NCBI GenBank assembly: GCA_903908595.1
Contig: CAIVSN010000091.1
Coordinates: forward strand, 1-46,038
From: an uncultured bacterium
GTDB taxonomy: Bacteria > Patescibacteriota > Gracilibacteria > BD1-5 > UBA2023
Direction of reading: 5' to 3'
Length of the DNA: 46,038 bases
The position numbers and the translations under genes are program-made. Under the pieces are notes generated by a model. It saw only the letters and a program-made list of their open reading frames with translations, had not been told where the DNA came from and ran no database searches. This document shows, one piece after another, positions 8,627 through 18,978 of this stretch. Positions within the stretch are counted from its first letter, which is position 1, and the number at the start of each line of letters is the position of its first letter.

Positions 8627-10573
8627 TTATTCGCCCGCGGATCTCGCCAAGGATTTGAGAAACACCGCGAGCAGGTCGGTTTCCTTGTCGTCGATTTCGT
8701 TCTGGATCGCGATCCGGGTCACGTCCTCGCAGGTATTCTTGATGTGCCGTCCGGATATTTTTCCGATGTACGGGGCCAGGGATTCGGGGGGAATGCCGAT
8801 GAGTTCCGGCAAATAGTAGGAGACGATTTTCGCGATTTCCACCTCGTTCGGCAGGCGGAAATACTGGCTGTACTTGAACCGGCTCATCAGAGCGGGGTCA
8901 AGCACGTCTTTGCGGTTCGTCGCCCCGACGAGCAGGATGTTTTTGATCCGCTCCATGCCGTCCAGCTTTTTGAGGAGGACGCCCGTGATTTTGCCGGTCG
9001 CTTCGTGGCTTTTTTCCCGGTTTCCCCCGATTTCGTCGATTTCGTCGATCATGATGACGGCTCCGCCTTTCAGTTCGGCGAGCTCTCCGATTTTCTCGAA
9101 AATCATCGCGAGACGCTGCTCCGCTTCCCCGTACCACTTCGACATGAAGCTGTTGATGGGAATATAGACGAACGGGTACTTGAGATGCGAACCGATGATG
9201 TTCGCAAGCGTGGTTTTCCCGGTTCCGGCCGGTCCTTCGAAGAGTACCGCGTTCGGAACGATGTCCTTGATGTTCTTGAATTTCGCCCTGGCGATTTCTT
9301 CGAATCTTTCCTTGTTCTGCCAGGCGTTGATTACCCCGTTTTCGATGTGTTCCTTGACGTCTTCGTAGCCCACGAACCCATTGCTTTCGTAGAGGGAAGG
9401 GAGATCCGTGGCGGTGCCTTCGGGCACTTCCCGGACCTGGACGCCCATGCGGATCAGGAAATCCGTAACCGATTCCTTGTTTTTTACCGAAGCGAGCTGG
9501 CGGACTTCCTTGAAAAACGGCACAAGGATATTCGACAGGAATTTTCGGTCGAAACCGACGTTCGGAAGCTTGATCGAGAGGGAAACGGATTTTTTCTTGA
9601 TGGTCACTTCGAATTCCACCGGAATCTGTATGGTCTCCGAAGAGACACAGACGTTGAATTTCTGCTCCGAAGGCGTTTGCGAATAGAGGTCCTTCTGGAC
9701 GTTGATGAACCTTTTTTCATACGAAATCGTTTTTCCGGTGATTTCGCTGGCCAATTGGAGCAGGTCGGGGTATTCCACGTAAGTGTTGTCTTCGGTAAAC
9801 GCGGTGATGTCGATATGCTTTTCCTCGATGATGACGATGTCCGTGTCCCTGAGTCAGAGCCGTTCGGAAACGATGCCTTCGTCGATCCGCTGGTTGGATT
9901 CCAGGTTCGAGTTCGCGATGACATACTTCTCGAATATTTCGCGTATGGTGGCGAATTCCTTGTCGGAAAGGCTTTTTACCCCCTTGATTTCGAACGTGAC
10001 CTTGTCGTTGTGGTATCCGTCTTTTAGCGTGATGGTAAAATTGCCGAATTTCACTTCGTTTTCGCCATAGGATTCGGAATCGATTTTTCCGTCAGGGTAT
10101 TTTTTGAGGATATCCATGCAGATTCTCTCGACGGTCTTTCATTTTTTGAAGCTTCCATTGATTCCGACCGTGACCTTTCATTCTCTCGAAACGTCAGATC
10201 GGCTGTTGACGACCTCGCCCCTGGTTTCGTTGGAAATCATGATCTGCTTCATGAGCTCGTTCAGGACCGAAGTGTCGTCGTTGAACAGGATTTTATCCGT
10301 CTTGTTTTTCACTTCTTCTTCGATGGTACTCGGCGGTTTCGTCCAAGCGGATGCCAGGCTGGAAACCGAGAACCCTGAACTATTCTCTTTCGTTATCGGA
10401 ACGTTTGGGGACGGATCGTCCAAAGATGTCCCGACTTCGTTTTTCGTGTCGAGGACCAGAGTGGAGGTATCCTTCGGCATAGCCTCGGACAGAAGAGGCG
10501 ATACCCTGGCCGGAGCACGTTTCCTTCCGAGCAGTTTTTCTATGTAATCGAATCCGCGCATACGTGGGGTCAT
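8627..10573 (-). CDS. AAA+ ATPase with long N-terminal extension
   Basis: 648-aa product from ATG 10573 to TAA 8627-8629, joining three open pieces through TGA (10178, 10139, 9854) read as Gly. Residues 1-~380 are not recognised. The C-terminal AAA module has Walker A GPAGTGKTT (~447-455), a pore-loop-like SKWYGEAEQ, Walker B VIMIDEIDEI (~506-515), sensor LVGATNR and an Arg-finger region ALMSRF. The substrate-gripping aromatic is present (W-Y-G). The layout suggests a substrate-remodelling ATPase with an N-terminal adaptor region, in the FtsH/Cdc48-like clade of AAA proteins but without a protease domain. Convergent with the TMEM43-like gene. No membrane segment seen. Confidence 0.85.
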
Positions 10574-10668
10574 GATGAGAATTTCGGAAGTTATAACTAT
10601 TTGTGACAAAAAGTAAAACCAACCTGGGATTTTTTTCCCGGAGGATTTCCGCAGCCTATCGGGCGGGG

Positions 10669-11535
10669 CTATTTGCAGAGCGCATCGCAGGGGGTGCCGT
10701 CCCGATTTCCGTCAAGCGAGGATCTCCCGCAGGATTTCAGGTAGAATCTGGCTTCGTCGCACGTCTTCATTTCCTTGCAGGAGTATTTCCTTGTTTGGCA
10801 GGAAAATGCCGGCGCCGTATCGGAGTTGTCCGGAGCGGGTTTGGCCGGTACGATCGGGGCATCCGAAGATATCGGAAGGGGAGTCGGGGTAACGGACGAT
10901 CCCGAACTGGTCAGGAGCGAATCTACCGCTTGCTTTGTGCCCTGGATGACCTTGTCGATGGGTTTTCGCTTGCCTTCGCAATATTTCCAGACTCCGACCG
11001 AGTCGTTTTTGGCGAGCATTTCGGCCTGCTTGAGACGTTCGTCGTATTTGGTGGGCTTTTTGTACACGTACCGGAAGCCGAAGCCGTTCCGGATGCTTTC
11101 TTCCTCGTAGTAGAGGCCTCCGGAATAGAATACATGGGCCAGGATCCGGCCGTATTTGTCCTTTTGGTCTTGGGTCGAATCCGTTTCGATGGTAACGGTC
11201 TGTCCGGCGAGCTGCTTCTTGGCAAAATCGCTGGCTTCCTGTCCGTAGCATTCCTGGTATCCGGTTCGCGTGGCATACTTCTCGGGGGTATCGATGCCGA
11301 GAATCCGGATCGCGACGGTTTTGCCACCGATGCGGATTTTGATGGTGTCGCCGTCCACGACTTCTTTTACGGGGTATGGCCCGTCGATGGGACTGGCCTT
11401 TTTCGCGTAGGGCTTTTTGTTCGTGGAAGCCACGACAGGCGCGTCGGCCACCGTGGGAGAATGGAACGGGACGAACGCAAAGAGGATTCCCAAACTCAAG
11501 ACGCCCGCGATCAGGAAGAGGATTTTTCGTTGCAT
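10669..11535 (-). CDS. Secreted or membrane-anchored thermonuclease with Excalibur domain
   Basis: 288-aa product. Residues 1-25 form a hydrophobic export segment. The staphylococcal-nuclease fold follows, with VKEVVDGDTIKI (DGD 61-63), RILGIDTPE, DKYGRILAHVF and GFGFRYVY, containing the expected Asp, Arg and Glu-type active-site pattern. The C-terminal ~45 residues match the Excalibur domain (CKEMKTCDEARFYL then LDGNRDGTPC), a Ca2+-binding-like Cys-containing module. It probably degrades extracellular DNA/RNA, which would supply nucleotides to a CPR cell with limited biosynthesis (inference). TAG stop; no in-frame TGA. It lies about 95 bp before the AAA+ gene on the same strand. Confidence 0.92.
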   Translation of the reverse strand: MQRKILFLIAGVLSLGILFAFVPFHSPTVADAPVVASTNKKPYAKKASPIDGPYPVKEVVDGDTIKIRIGGKTVAIRILGIDTPEKYATRTGYQECYGQEASDFAKKQLAGQTVTIETDSTQDQKDKYGRILAHVFYSGGLYYEEESIRNGFGFRYVYKKPTKYDERLKQAEMLAKNDSVGVWKYCEGKRKPIDKVIQGTKQAVDSLLTSSGSSVTPTPLPISSDAPIVPAKPAPDNSDTAPAFSCQTRKYSCKEMKTCDEARFYLKSCGRSSLDGNRDGTPCDALCK

Positions 11536-11611
11536 GTTCGTTTTTTAGAAAAACTTCCGAACTCCCATTTTCTCCAAATTCCGGGAAATGGGAAATCGGT
11601 ATTCGAAAAAC

Positions 11612-12106
11612 CTAAATTTTCGCGTTCACTGCCCCTTTCACGAAAGAAGCGTATCCCGAAGCGTCCGTCTTCTCAAGATATCGTTGATAATGCCAGAACA
11701 GGCTTCCCTCGGATTTGTCCTTCAGCATGTATTTGAGGTAATTTGGCGAGAACGCTTCCAGCATCATGGGGGAATTGCCCAAATTCGTCGAAAAATTCCC
11801 GCCAACCAGGAGAGAGGTTATGTCGGCGTTGCCGATGACGATCCCAATCCCGGCAAGTCTTTTGTCCACGGACGTAAGCTCTCGGGACGGATCCACGGTA
11901 ACGGTAAGCGTCGATGTCTTTTCCGATCCGATCGTATGGAACGGTATTTCCCGCCCATTCATATCCAAAACGATGGACAGATCCACGATGAGGGAAATTC
12001 GTGTGGTTCCATCATAAAAAATGACGTCGTTGCGGGCTTTTTGCCCATTTGGCGTTTCGGGCGAAGCCGATGGTGACGGATTTGGGACGAAGCGAGTCGT
12101 GTTCAT
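11612..12106 (-). CDS. Hypothetical protein
   Basis: 164-aa product, ATG 12106 to TAG 11612-11614, not recognised. The N-terminal 20 residues are Pro/Ser-rich; the rest looks like a beta-rich domain (VIFYDGTTRISLIVDLSIV, TSTLTVTVDPSREL) followed by a helical C-terminus (PNYLKYMLKDKSEG). No signal peptide, membrane segment or in-frame TGA. Just upstream of the nuclease gene on the same strand (76 bp). Confidence 0.55.
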   Translation of the reverse strand: MNTTRFVPNPSPSASPETPNGQKARNDVIFYDGTTRISLIVDLSIVLDMNGREIPFHTIGSEKTSTLTVTVDPSRELTSVDKRLAGIGIVIGNADITSLLVGGNFSTNLGNSPMMLEAFSPNYLKYMLKDKSEGSLFWHYQRYLEKTDASGYASFVKGAVNAKI

Positions 12107-12180
12107 TATCGGATGGCGTTTTAAATATGCTTCTTAATATATAAACAAATTTTCGCATATAGCAAATCCCATCTTCCGAA

Positions 12181-12346
12181 TATACCCAACGGGAATTGGT
12201 TTTCGGTGTTTTACGGTCATAGATTCGGAACAGGTTTTATTTTTCTTCTTTCGGGAGCTTATCGGGAATAAGTGACCGAAGAAAAAAATGAAAGATGTCC
12301 GAATCTATGACTGGAAAAACCGGGAAACCAATTCCCGTTGGGTATA
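12181..12346 (+). repeat. Repeat family A, full copy 3
   Basis: 166-bp copy with perfect 20-bp terminal inverted repeats; in this copy the inverted match extends three bases outward on each side (GAA/TTC, 12178-12349). It ends exactly at the TAG stop of the minus-strand membrane protein gene (12349-12351). Centre: CTTAT-CGGG-AATAAG hairpin loop. Confidence 0.93.
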
Positions 12347-12348
12347 TT

Positions 12349-13443
12349 CTATTTGATTCCGGTATCGGCATCCTTTTTCCAGACGAAACCGTCCAAGATA
12401 TAGTGGGTGAGCTGCGGCATTGTCAGAAATCCGACGATTACGGCGAAGGCGAGCGCGGGCAACCGGTCGGCCCAGGGAGTCAGGAACGAGCCGTACAGCC
12501 AGGCATGTTCTTTCCATACCAATTCGTTCCAGAGGAATTCCTCGGCGTACGCGAATGCGAAAAGTACGGCCGACATCGCGAGAAACCCTTTCCCGATGAG
12601 GATTTTCATCCATTTCCAGGTGGGATATCCGTCCGTTGCCATTTTGTTTTTGGTGCTGAGAAAGACGATGCCGTGGTAGTTAAGCCCGTGGAGCAGCACG
12701 TTTCCGAGCCCGAAAACCAGCAGGGAATCGTGCCAGACGATGCCGTTGAACCAGATGAACGCGGTCCCGAGGATATAGAGGTATTTCAACGGGTTGACCC
12801 GTTTTTTCAGGAAGACGTTTCCGAACAGTTGGTAGCAAACGTATACGGTCACGATGATCCAGAACACGTTCCAAAGTCCCGGAAACAGCTCCGGGGGAAG
12901 CTCCGGGAATTCGTTTTCGATGAACCAGCTGAAGTTCATCGAGGACTGCCGGGTCCACCAATAGAGCAAGGGAAATCCCGTGACGCTCCAGACGATGGCT
13001 TTGTCGAACCACCGGGAAACGCGGGATTCCGCCTTGGAATGGGGCTGGTCCCGCGAGCCGTACAGGAGCGCGAACCCGACCTGTTGCCGGACGAAATGCC
13101 AAACGGCGATCCAGGCGGTCAATATGAGGAGCGTGCGGACCGTCGGATCGAACCAAACGAGCGCCGTTCCAATGAATATCGTGGCAATCGGGGTAAAAAT
13201 ATAGAGCCTTTTCCGCTTTGAGAATTCTTCGAAGTTGAAATAGGAACGGTACAGCGAACCATAGACATGGCCCACGTCCAAAAACAGCAGGACGACGACG
13301 AACCACCAAAGGTCTTCGGTTCACCCGCCCAGGAGTTCCGGGAAAAACGCATGGAGCGCGGCCGTGAACAACGCCATAACCGCGAACGGACCGAAGAAAA
13401 ACACGGCGTCGAAACCCGCCGATTCGAGAAAGTATTTTTTCAT
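12349..13443 (-). CDS. Conserved polytopic membrane protein, last gene of the SpeE-SpeD operon
   Basis: 364-aa product from ATG 13443 to TAG 12349-12351, with one TGA (13320-13322, Gly in LGGGTED). About 8-9 hydrophobic segments. Striking motifs: DVGHVYGSLYRSYF, WHFVRQQVGFALLYG and HGLNYHGIVFL, with histidines next to membrane segments that could bind metal or a cofactor. The pattern G-H-V-(Y/W)...R-(S/T)-Y-F plus H-F-V-R-Q-Q recalls an uncharacterised bacterial membrane family; I cannot name it. It starts 5 bp after speD, so it is almost surely co-translated with polyamine genes; transport or membrane-side modification of polyamines is an inference from position only. Confidence 0.75.
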
Positions 13444-13448
13444 GGACA

Positions 13449-13808
13449 TTACCGGTAGAGAATGCTTTTTTCCGTTTTTTCCGGGGAAAAGAGCCCGACG
13501 ATATGGGTACCGATCGCTTCGGCATCCCCGGAGAAATCCCGGCTCATGTTGCAGACGAAAATATCGATGGAAACGTATCGTTCTTCCGGCCAGGTATGGA
13601 TGGTCACGTGGGATTCCGCGAGCAGGATGGCCGAGGTGAACGCGCCGGGGGAGGGGAATTCGTGGAGCATTTCCCCGACGGGGACCAGGCCTTTTTCCCG
13701 GATGAGCCGGACGATGCCGCTTTGCACTTCCCGGGGCACCAGCTCGTCGAAGTCAGTCCGGCAGCCGTAGCAGTCGAAGACGATATGGGTTCAGATTCTT
13801 TTTTTCAT
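13449..13808 (-). CDS. speD: S-adenosylmethionine decarboxylase proenzyme (SpeD, short bacterial type)
   Basis: Makes decarboxylated AdoMet, the aminopropyl donor for spermidine synthesis. The 119-aa length fits the short SpeH/SpeD class. The self-cleavage site is seen as LAESHVTIHTWPE (E65-S66, where Ser becomes the pyruvoyl group), followed by the conserved His (H71) and IDIFVCN with the catalytic-type Cys. ATG 13808; one TGA at 13791-13793 (M-K-K-R-I-G-T-H-I-V, a family glycine position); TAA stop. Starts 4 bp after speE and ends 5 bp before the membrane protein gene: a three-gene operon. Confidence 0.93.
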
Positions 13809-13812
13809 GGGG

Positions 13813-14616
13813 CTATCCGGGAATGAATCAGGATTCTTGGGTTCATTTCGCAAAATATTCGTAGGCGAGGTTGTTCGCGAGGTCGCTGATGCCGGCCGGG
13901 GGAAGTTCCGACAGGGGAATTTCTTTTGCCCGGGCCGAAGGGCTCAGGATGGCCGTCCGGCTCGCGATGACGAACCCGAGCTCCCCGAAGCTCGGGATGA
14001 GCTCGGAATACCCGAGCACGTATTGAAACACGCTCCCGAGCGTTCGGACGATGCAGGAATACGATTCCCTCGTGTGCACGACGTTCGGGGCTTCGAAGAC
14101 GACGATGCCTTCCGGAGCGAGGATACGGGCCAGGGATGAATAAAATTCCACGGTATGGAGCTTGCCGAGCACGGGAACGTGCGGATCCGGGAAATCGGCA
14201 ACGATATAGTCGAATGCCATCGAAATTTTCGGTATTTCCTCGAAGGCGTCTCCGATGATGATTTTTACCTTGTGGGAGTGGAACGAACCTTCGTTGAGCG
14301 CGACGAGGTCCGGCTGGGTCTTGGCGAGCTCGACGACCTCGGCATCGATGTCGAGCAGGGTAATGGATCCGACGTTCGGATATCGGAGCAGGTTCCGCAC
14401 GACCAATCCGTCTCCGCCGCCGAGCACGAGCACGTTCAGGTTTTTCCGGTCCGAAAGCCCTTCCATCGGCCAGTCGGCAATCGCGCGATGATAGAGATAT
14501 TCTTCCGAAGCGCGGAACTGCAAATCGCCCGCCAGGGTGAGGCGGAGTTCGTCTTCGGGGGATTTTTCCAAGAGGATTTCCTGGAAGTCCGAGGTAGTGC
14601 GGTGGAGGATGTGCAA
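13813..14616 (-). CDS. speE: Spermidine synthase-like aminopropyltransferase
   Basis: Transfers aminopropyl from decarboxylated AdoMet to putrescine or another amine. 267 aa. Motifs: LRLTLAGDLQF, VLVLGGGDGLVVRN (AdoMet site), SITLLDID, IIGDAFEEI, then DYIVADFPDPHVPVLGKL and PSFGELGFVIAS. The D-F-P-D-P and F-G-E-x-G-F-V patterns match SpeE proteins that normally carry an N-terminal membrane domain; here that domain is absent and a separate membrane protein is encoded nearby. TGA 13843 and 13828 are Gly, so the C-terminus is ...KGTQESGFIPG with TAG 13813-13815. The start is uncertain: TTG 14616 gives the expected N-terminus and no nearby ATG fits. Operon with speD (4-bp gap). Confidence 0.88.
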
Positions 14617-14637
14617 GGGGAGGGGATTAAAAGTACG

Positions 14638-14656
14638 TGGATTCCTATTGAGTATA
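14638..14656 (-). repeat. Remnant of repeat family A terminus
   Basis: GGATTCCTATTGAGTATA matches the right end of family A (CAATTCCTATTGGGTATA) with few changes; no arm follows. It lies just upstream of the speE start. Confidence 0.45.
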
Positions 14657-14756
14657 TGCCAAAATCAAACGAATCCTCTTTTTTCCGGCGTACGTGACGG
14701 GGGGCACGTATTTTCGTTCCCCGAGCTTCCCCAGCGCGTTCCGAACCGGAATACCC

Positions 14757-14880
14757 GGAAACCTTTGAAAAACGATGAAATCCGAAGTCTATTTTGAGCA
14801 CCGTAGCGAGGCGTACTGGCAAGTACGTCGAGCGAGGAGCGGAAAAATTGACAAGGAGTTCGCGTTTTGCAAAGGTTTCT
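14757..14880 (-). repeat. Repeat family B, full copy (inverted)
   Basis: About 124 bp bounded by GGAAACCTTTGAAAAACG and an imperfect inverse, with the same centre as the copies at 1-74 and 29639-29762 (internal palindrome around GCGTACTGGCAAGTACGT). It supplies the last bases, including the TAG stop, of the gene at 14879-16003 and fills the gap before speE. Confidence 0.85.
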
Positions 14881-16003
14881 ACCAGGCAAACGCGCGTTTT
14901 TCTCAGGTTTCGAGGGTAATCCGAAGCGCGTTGGCATCCATGATCGCCGTGGCTATGACGTCTGTAACCGCCAGATCCGTCCCAGCCACTTCCTTGCCTC
15001 GGACGTCGACGAGGACGATCTGCCCGCCCGCCGTCAGCATGAGGAAGTACGGTTCTTTCCGCGCGGCCTCGCTCGGCGACAGGCACCAGATGAAGTCGGG
15101 ATAGGCGACGATGGCGTCCTGCTCCGCTTTGGTAATATTGGCCTTGGTCGCGTCGATAATGAAGGAGCCTTTCTCGTTTTTCGCGACGATCCAGTTGGAA
15201 TCGGTGTCTTCGTAGACCCGCACGAAGGTGAAGTCGGAAGATACCGGCAGATTCCAGCCTTCGAGCATTTTTCCATTGCCCTTGTCGATGTGGTACTTCT
15301 TGCCGCTCGTGACCGTGAAGAAGATATTGCCGTAACTGTCGATGCTCCATTCCTCGACGTATTCTTCCGAAGAGAGGTCGATGCGCTCGGAAATCCGCAC
15401 GAAATTGTCGGTCCAATACCAATCCGGCGTCGCCTCGGTCGAATTCTTGTCTTCGACGAACAGGAGAAAGTGCTGGTACCCTTCGGCTTCGTAGCTCCGG
15501 AACCCGTAGTAGTCGCCGAATTTCGGCACGTTCACGAGCCGTTTCTTCTCTTCGGAAAGGACGATTGGGATATAGAGCCCATCGCCGGGATCGATGCCCA
15601 CGAACATGTCGAAGTACCCGAGCGGGGTCAGGTCCGTTTTCTCCCCGTCAGGTTCGACGGCGAGTTCCGTTTTTCAGAAATTCTCGTAGAATTTGAGTTC
15701 CTTGCCGATTTTCAGGATGACTTTTGGGTCGCCGCCGACCACGCTGAAGTGGAAGATATTGGAAGTCTGGAGCGAGAAAAATTCCCCGGTGGCCATGTCC
15801 ACGATGTCCGCGTATTGGATGGCTCCGCCGAAGAGCGAGCTGGATTTCTTGAAGCAGAGGGCGAAGGATTTCTGGTTGTCCTTGAGCGTGACGGTCGCCA
15901 CGTCATAGAGGAGCGGGAGCATGTTGCCCTCCTTCTTGCCGTCCGGGTACCAGATGGCTTCGTAGGGTCCGAGTTCGCGGTTTTTGACGTTGAGCGAGTA
16001 CAT
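14879..16003 (-). CDS. Hypothetical protein in the polyamine cluster
   Basis: 374-aa product from ATG 16003 to TAG 14879-14881, joined through TGA 15674 and 14903 read as Gly. Not recognised. It is beta-rich, with recurring aromatic/acidic strand patterns (SIDSYGNIFFTVTSGKKYHI, VAKNEKGSFIIDATK), reminiscent of a beta-propeller or a sensor-like soluble domain, but without clear repeat signatures. No signal peptide or membrane segment. The final residues (EKRAFAW) come from the edge of repeat B. It lies between the small membrane protein array and speE, all on the minus strand. Confidence 0.65.
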
Positions 16004-16052
16004 AGGGTGGAAATGGTTAGGATTGCGGGGGGATTATATCGGGTTTTTCCGG

Positions 16053-16502
16053 TTAGGGAATTCGGATTATCTCCAAAACAAGATTCAGCAAGACGAACGT
16101 GAAGAGTGCCGGTATCGCGAAGAAATATACCAGGACGGCAATCCAGAGGTTGTAAGGAGTATGTTCTGATTTCTTCATGTTTTCGAATGCGTCCGGGAAG
16201 AAATAATTCGAGAGCACGTACCAGAAAACGATGCAGATGGCGTACGAAAACAATGCCATGCTGACTCCGAACATGACTCCGAATACTATCAGGGCTCCGA
16301 TGATAAACAGTATGTAGGCCAGGGCCGTTTCTCATTTCGGATATCCATTTTGAATGGCAAAAAACCGTACCGAAAGTATCGTGCAAAACACGAGCGCCAA
16401 AAATTGTATCGTCCACTCCGGGGCTCAAAGAATGCTCGACAGGCCAATGGCGGCCAAGAGAAATATGAGAGAATATTTGAGCGCGGGAGAATCGGAAAAC
16501 AT
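16053..16502 (-). CDS. Small polytopic membrane protein (array member 1)
   Basis: 149-aa product, ATG 16502 to TAA 16053-16055; TGA 16425 and 16332 read as Gly. Four to five hydrophobic segments. Contains FWYVLSNYFFPDAFENMKK and VYFFAIPALF, shared almost residue for residue with the next gene (FWYVLSDYFFP...VYFFVIPGMA), so the two are paralogues. Overlooked with standard stop codons, because the TGA codons break it. Last member of the eight-gene array in transcription order. Function unknown. Confidence 0.72.
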
Positions 16503-16563
16503 GCAAGTAAGGATTGCGAAAATATTTGCGGGAGCGGCCCGTATGCAAAGATGCTCCATTCCT

Positions 16564-16998
16564 TTAGGGAAAAGTCGCCGACAGGATACTCAATATGAAA
16601 AAAAACGCCATCCCGGGAATCACGAAAAAATACACGATAACGGCTCACAGTATGGGATCTTCGCCATTCGCATTCCGTTTCTGCATGCCGGCGAACACAT
16701 TTGGGAAAAAATAGTCCGAGAGCACGTACCAAAACAGCCAGATGACCAAAAACATCAGCCAGAGCAGATTGCCGGAGAACAGGACGTAGTACATCACGAG
16801 CACGAATACCGCGACCGGCAGCATTTCCCATGGGCTGACCGAATCCCGAACGGCGAAATACCAGGCTCAAAAAGCGGTGGCAAATGCCAGCGTGAGGGAT
16901 TCCATCACGATTTTCGGCGCTCCGAAAACGAGAGCCAGGACCATGCACGCGAGGATGCCGATAAGGATGAGCCGGAGATTGGAAAGGTTGTCGAGCAT
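16564..16998 (-). CDS. Small polytopic membrane protein (array member 2)
   Basis: 144-aa product, ATG 16998 to TAA 16564-16566; TGA 16867 and 16645 read as Gly. Hydrophobic segments include LILIGILACMVLALVFG and LLWLMFLVIWLFWYVLS. Paralogue of array member 1 through the FWYVLS(D/N)YFFP and VYFF-I-P motifs. The start ATG 16998 is preferred over an upstream GGGG-rich extension because it follows array member 3 by 8 bp. Confidence 0.72.
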
Positions 16999-17006
16999 GG
17001 GTAAGT

Positions 17007-17381
17007 TTAAGCGAAAATCCCGATTCATATGAAATAGATGACCATCGAGAACCCGGCAGCTATCAGGGAAGTTTCCCCCACCGCCCATTTTCATTCGAAT
17101 CCGTATATTTGCAAAAAGAAATACCAGAGCTCATAAGCGATCAGGAACAGGAGAATATGAACGTATCCGATGATTGCGACGAGTACCGCATAAAAAAACA
17201 TGACCACGATGTACAGCCCGATCGTCACGTCGTCTTTCCAGGCCTTTTCCGAATCCTGCATCGTAACGAAATGGAAGTCGATAAGGCAGAGCGTTCCCAT
17301 GACGAAAATCCATTCCGACGATACTCACGATACGATCGCGATTGACAAGCAAACGGCCAGTAGGATGAAAATGTATTTCAT
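17007..17381 (-). CDS. Small polytopic membrane protein (array member 3)
   Basis: 124-aa product, ATG 17381 to TAA 17007-17009; TGA 17325, 17091 and 17025 read as Gly. Four hydrophobic segments (IFILLAVCLSIAIVSG, then a short helix, IVVMFFYAVLVAIIGYVHIL, and a C-terminal one). The FLIAYELWYFF stretch resembles the W-Y motif of its neighbours but overall similarity is weak. 8 bp before array member 2. Function unknown. Confidence 0.7.
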
Positions 17382-17409
17382 GACGGTTTTTACAAGGGTT
17401 CACATGGGG

Positions 17410-17943
17410 CTATAAGATCATAATAACGAATATCGCGACCAAGGTTCAATAAAACCAACTGCCAATAATATCATCGACGTTATCGTACCGGATATAGAAT
17501 TTTCCAAAATACAGGCAGAGAAAAATGATTGGAACCAATGGTCAGAATGCCGAAGCCAAAACCAGCCAAATTGTGAATAGTCGCATCAGTTCGAGATATT
17601 GGTAATCTTCCCATTTCAGCCGGTTCAGGCGCATATGCGAAAGCAGGATGTACAAAATGACCGGGGGAGCAATGAACACGACATTCCATCAGAAAAGAAA
17701 ACCGACGGCTGCGATTGCCAAAAGCGCTATCCTGAAAAACTTCAGTACGTTCGCATTTTCAAAAACGGCATGGAATCGAATCATGACGAACAATAGGAGG
17801 ATGGTTCAGGAGGAAAAGATCACCCCGGTCGATTTGAAGTACAGGTACTCGGACAATCACAGGTAGATAACGAAAAATATCAAAGCGGGAATGGCTTTCG
17901 GGGTCCATTTCCAGTTAAATAAGAGCGGGGGTGCTTTTCCCAT
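17410..17943 (-). CDS. Small polytopic membrane protein (array member 4)
   Basis: 177-aa product, ATG 17943 to TAG 17410-17412, with five TGA codons read as Gly. Four to six hydrophobic segments (IPALIFFVIYLGLSEYLYF, TILLLFVMIRF, ALLAIAAVGFLFGWNVVFIAPP, FTIWLVLASAFGPLVPIIFL). No clear similarity to the B-type paralogues but similar size and topology. Starts 2 bp before array member 5's stop, suggesting co-translation. Function unknown. Confidence 0.7.
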
Positions 17944-17945
17944 GG

Positions 17946-18350
17946 TTACAGGATGATTAAATAGAGAATAAGCATTCCGCCGGCAAGCATCCAGACGGGC
18001 CCTGGTATTATTACTTCGCTTACGAGCCCGTCTCGGTTATTCCATCGGTTCAAGATCCGGAAGGAAAAGAAGAAGAACTCGAAGAACATGAACAGGACGC
18101 ACATGGCTCCGATGCCGAATCAGAATGCGAAAAAGAGCACGAAAACAATGTGGAAATTCGTTCCCATGCCTTCCCAAGGCCGGACCTTTGGTTCTCATCC
18201 ATAGCTGTCGAGGTACGCGTGGGAAAATCCCAAGAACAACATCGTCGAAATCGAAATCATCCAGATTCCCAATCCGAAAAGCAGGAACAGTACCGTTAGG
18301 AAAAACAGCGCTATTCCGAGGTATTTGTAGGTCGTATTTCCGGTTCACAC
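17946..18350 (-). CDS. Small four-TM paralogue (array member 5)
   Basis: 134-aa product to TAA 17946-17948; TGA 18345, 18195 and 18120 read as Gly. The start is taken as GTG 18350 because it aligns with the ATG of the paralogues (leader similarity CATTGGACTGTG versus CATTGGAGTATG); an in-frame ATG 18413 would add 21 residues. Shared pattern with members 6-8: T-x-K-Y-L-G-(I/V)-A-(L/F)-F-x-L-T near the N-terminus, G-x-G-I-W, an acidic FFEF/FFNF segment, and a C-terminus LILYLIIL. Four hydrophobic segments. Unknown function. Confidence 0.72.
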
Positions 18351-18423
18351 AGTCCAATGCGTTAAAAATATGGGATTGTCAATTTGATCCAGCTTCAAAA
18401 TCGGCGGGAGCATTTATCCCATG

Positions 18424-18843
18424 TTATACGATGATGGAATATAATACAAGCAATACTGCGGAAAAGATGAGCGCGTAACAGTAATTGCTTCCCTTGGTTA
18501 TGTCTGCCGTCGTGTATCATTCCGGATTCAAAAACGTATTTTTGTCCCGGTATCGCAATTGGAAGAATATGAAATTGAAAAAAATGCAACCGATACCAAA
18601 GGTCCCGATTCTTCAGAGTTCAAAAAGGAACGCGAACCAAAATAAAAAATACAAAAACGCCAAAATTCAAAACTTGTACTTTCAGTACGGTTCCCGTATT
18701 TCAAAATACGAATGGGCGAAAATGACGTAGAGGAGCAAAGATGTCGAAACGTACCAGATTCCCATCCCGAAAATCAAAAGCAATGCTGTCAGTAAGAACA
18801 GCGCGATTCCCAAATATTTGAAAGTTTTACTCCCCTCGCGCAT
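18424..18843 (-). CDS. Small four-TM paralogue (array member 6)
   Basis: 139-aa product, ATG 18843 to TAA 18424-18426, with several TGA-Gly codons. N-terminus MREGSKTFKYLGIALFLLTA is close to members 5, 7 and 8, as is the end (LVLYSIIV). Its start overlaps the end of a duplicated fragment of the upstream GspS-like gene (18827-18976), exactly as array member 8 overlaps the true GspS-like gene end. Four hydrophobic segments. Unknown function. Confidence 0.75.
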
Positions 18844-18976
18844 ACTCCAATGTCGTTAAATTATACGTATCGTCTGTCGTCCGATGATCCTGCTTCCTTG
18901 CGGTGAAAGAAATGCTGCCCCGTTGGGTATAATAACGCTCCGAGTACGGGAAATCAGGTAGGAAATTACTCTTCAT
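18827..18976 (-). pseudogene. Duplicated 3' fragment of the GspS-like gene
   Basis: Reading 49 codons from ATG 18976 to TAA 18827 gives a tail with SISFTARKQDHRTTDDTYN and LTTLEYARGE, matching the C-terminus of the GspS-like gene (SISFIARKQEHRTTDDTYN, LTTLAYARGN; 19870-19990). The preceding ~20 residues do not match. At the junction (18919-18931) is a 13-bp end of repeat family A (CCCGTTGGGTATA). So the duplicated unit was [3' end of gspS-like gene + small membrane protein gene], joined at a repeat A end. A short peptide could still be made, but nothing suggests function. Confidence 0.8.
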
Positions 18977-18978
18977 AG

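Noticed and set aside
8612-10027. Long open frame on + strand antisense to the AAA+ gene
   Set aside because: Mirror of a real gene with balanced GC and few stops; no family motifs, while the minus strand carries full Walker A/B motifs. The same was true of long antisense frames over 14867-16102, 28002-29561, 32487-33686, 37318-38832 and others.
13321-14616. SpeE/membrane protein as a single split fusion gene
   Set aside because: SpeD lies between them, each has its own start and TAA/TAG stop, so they are separate genes.
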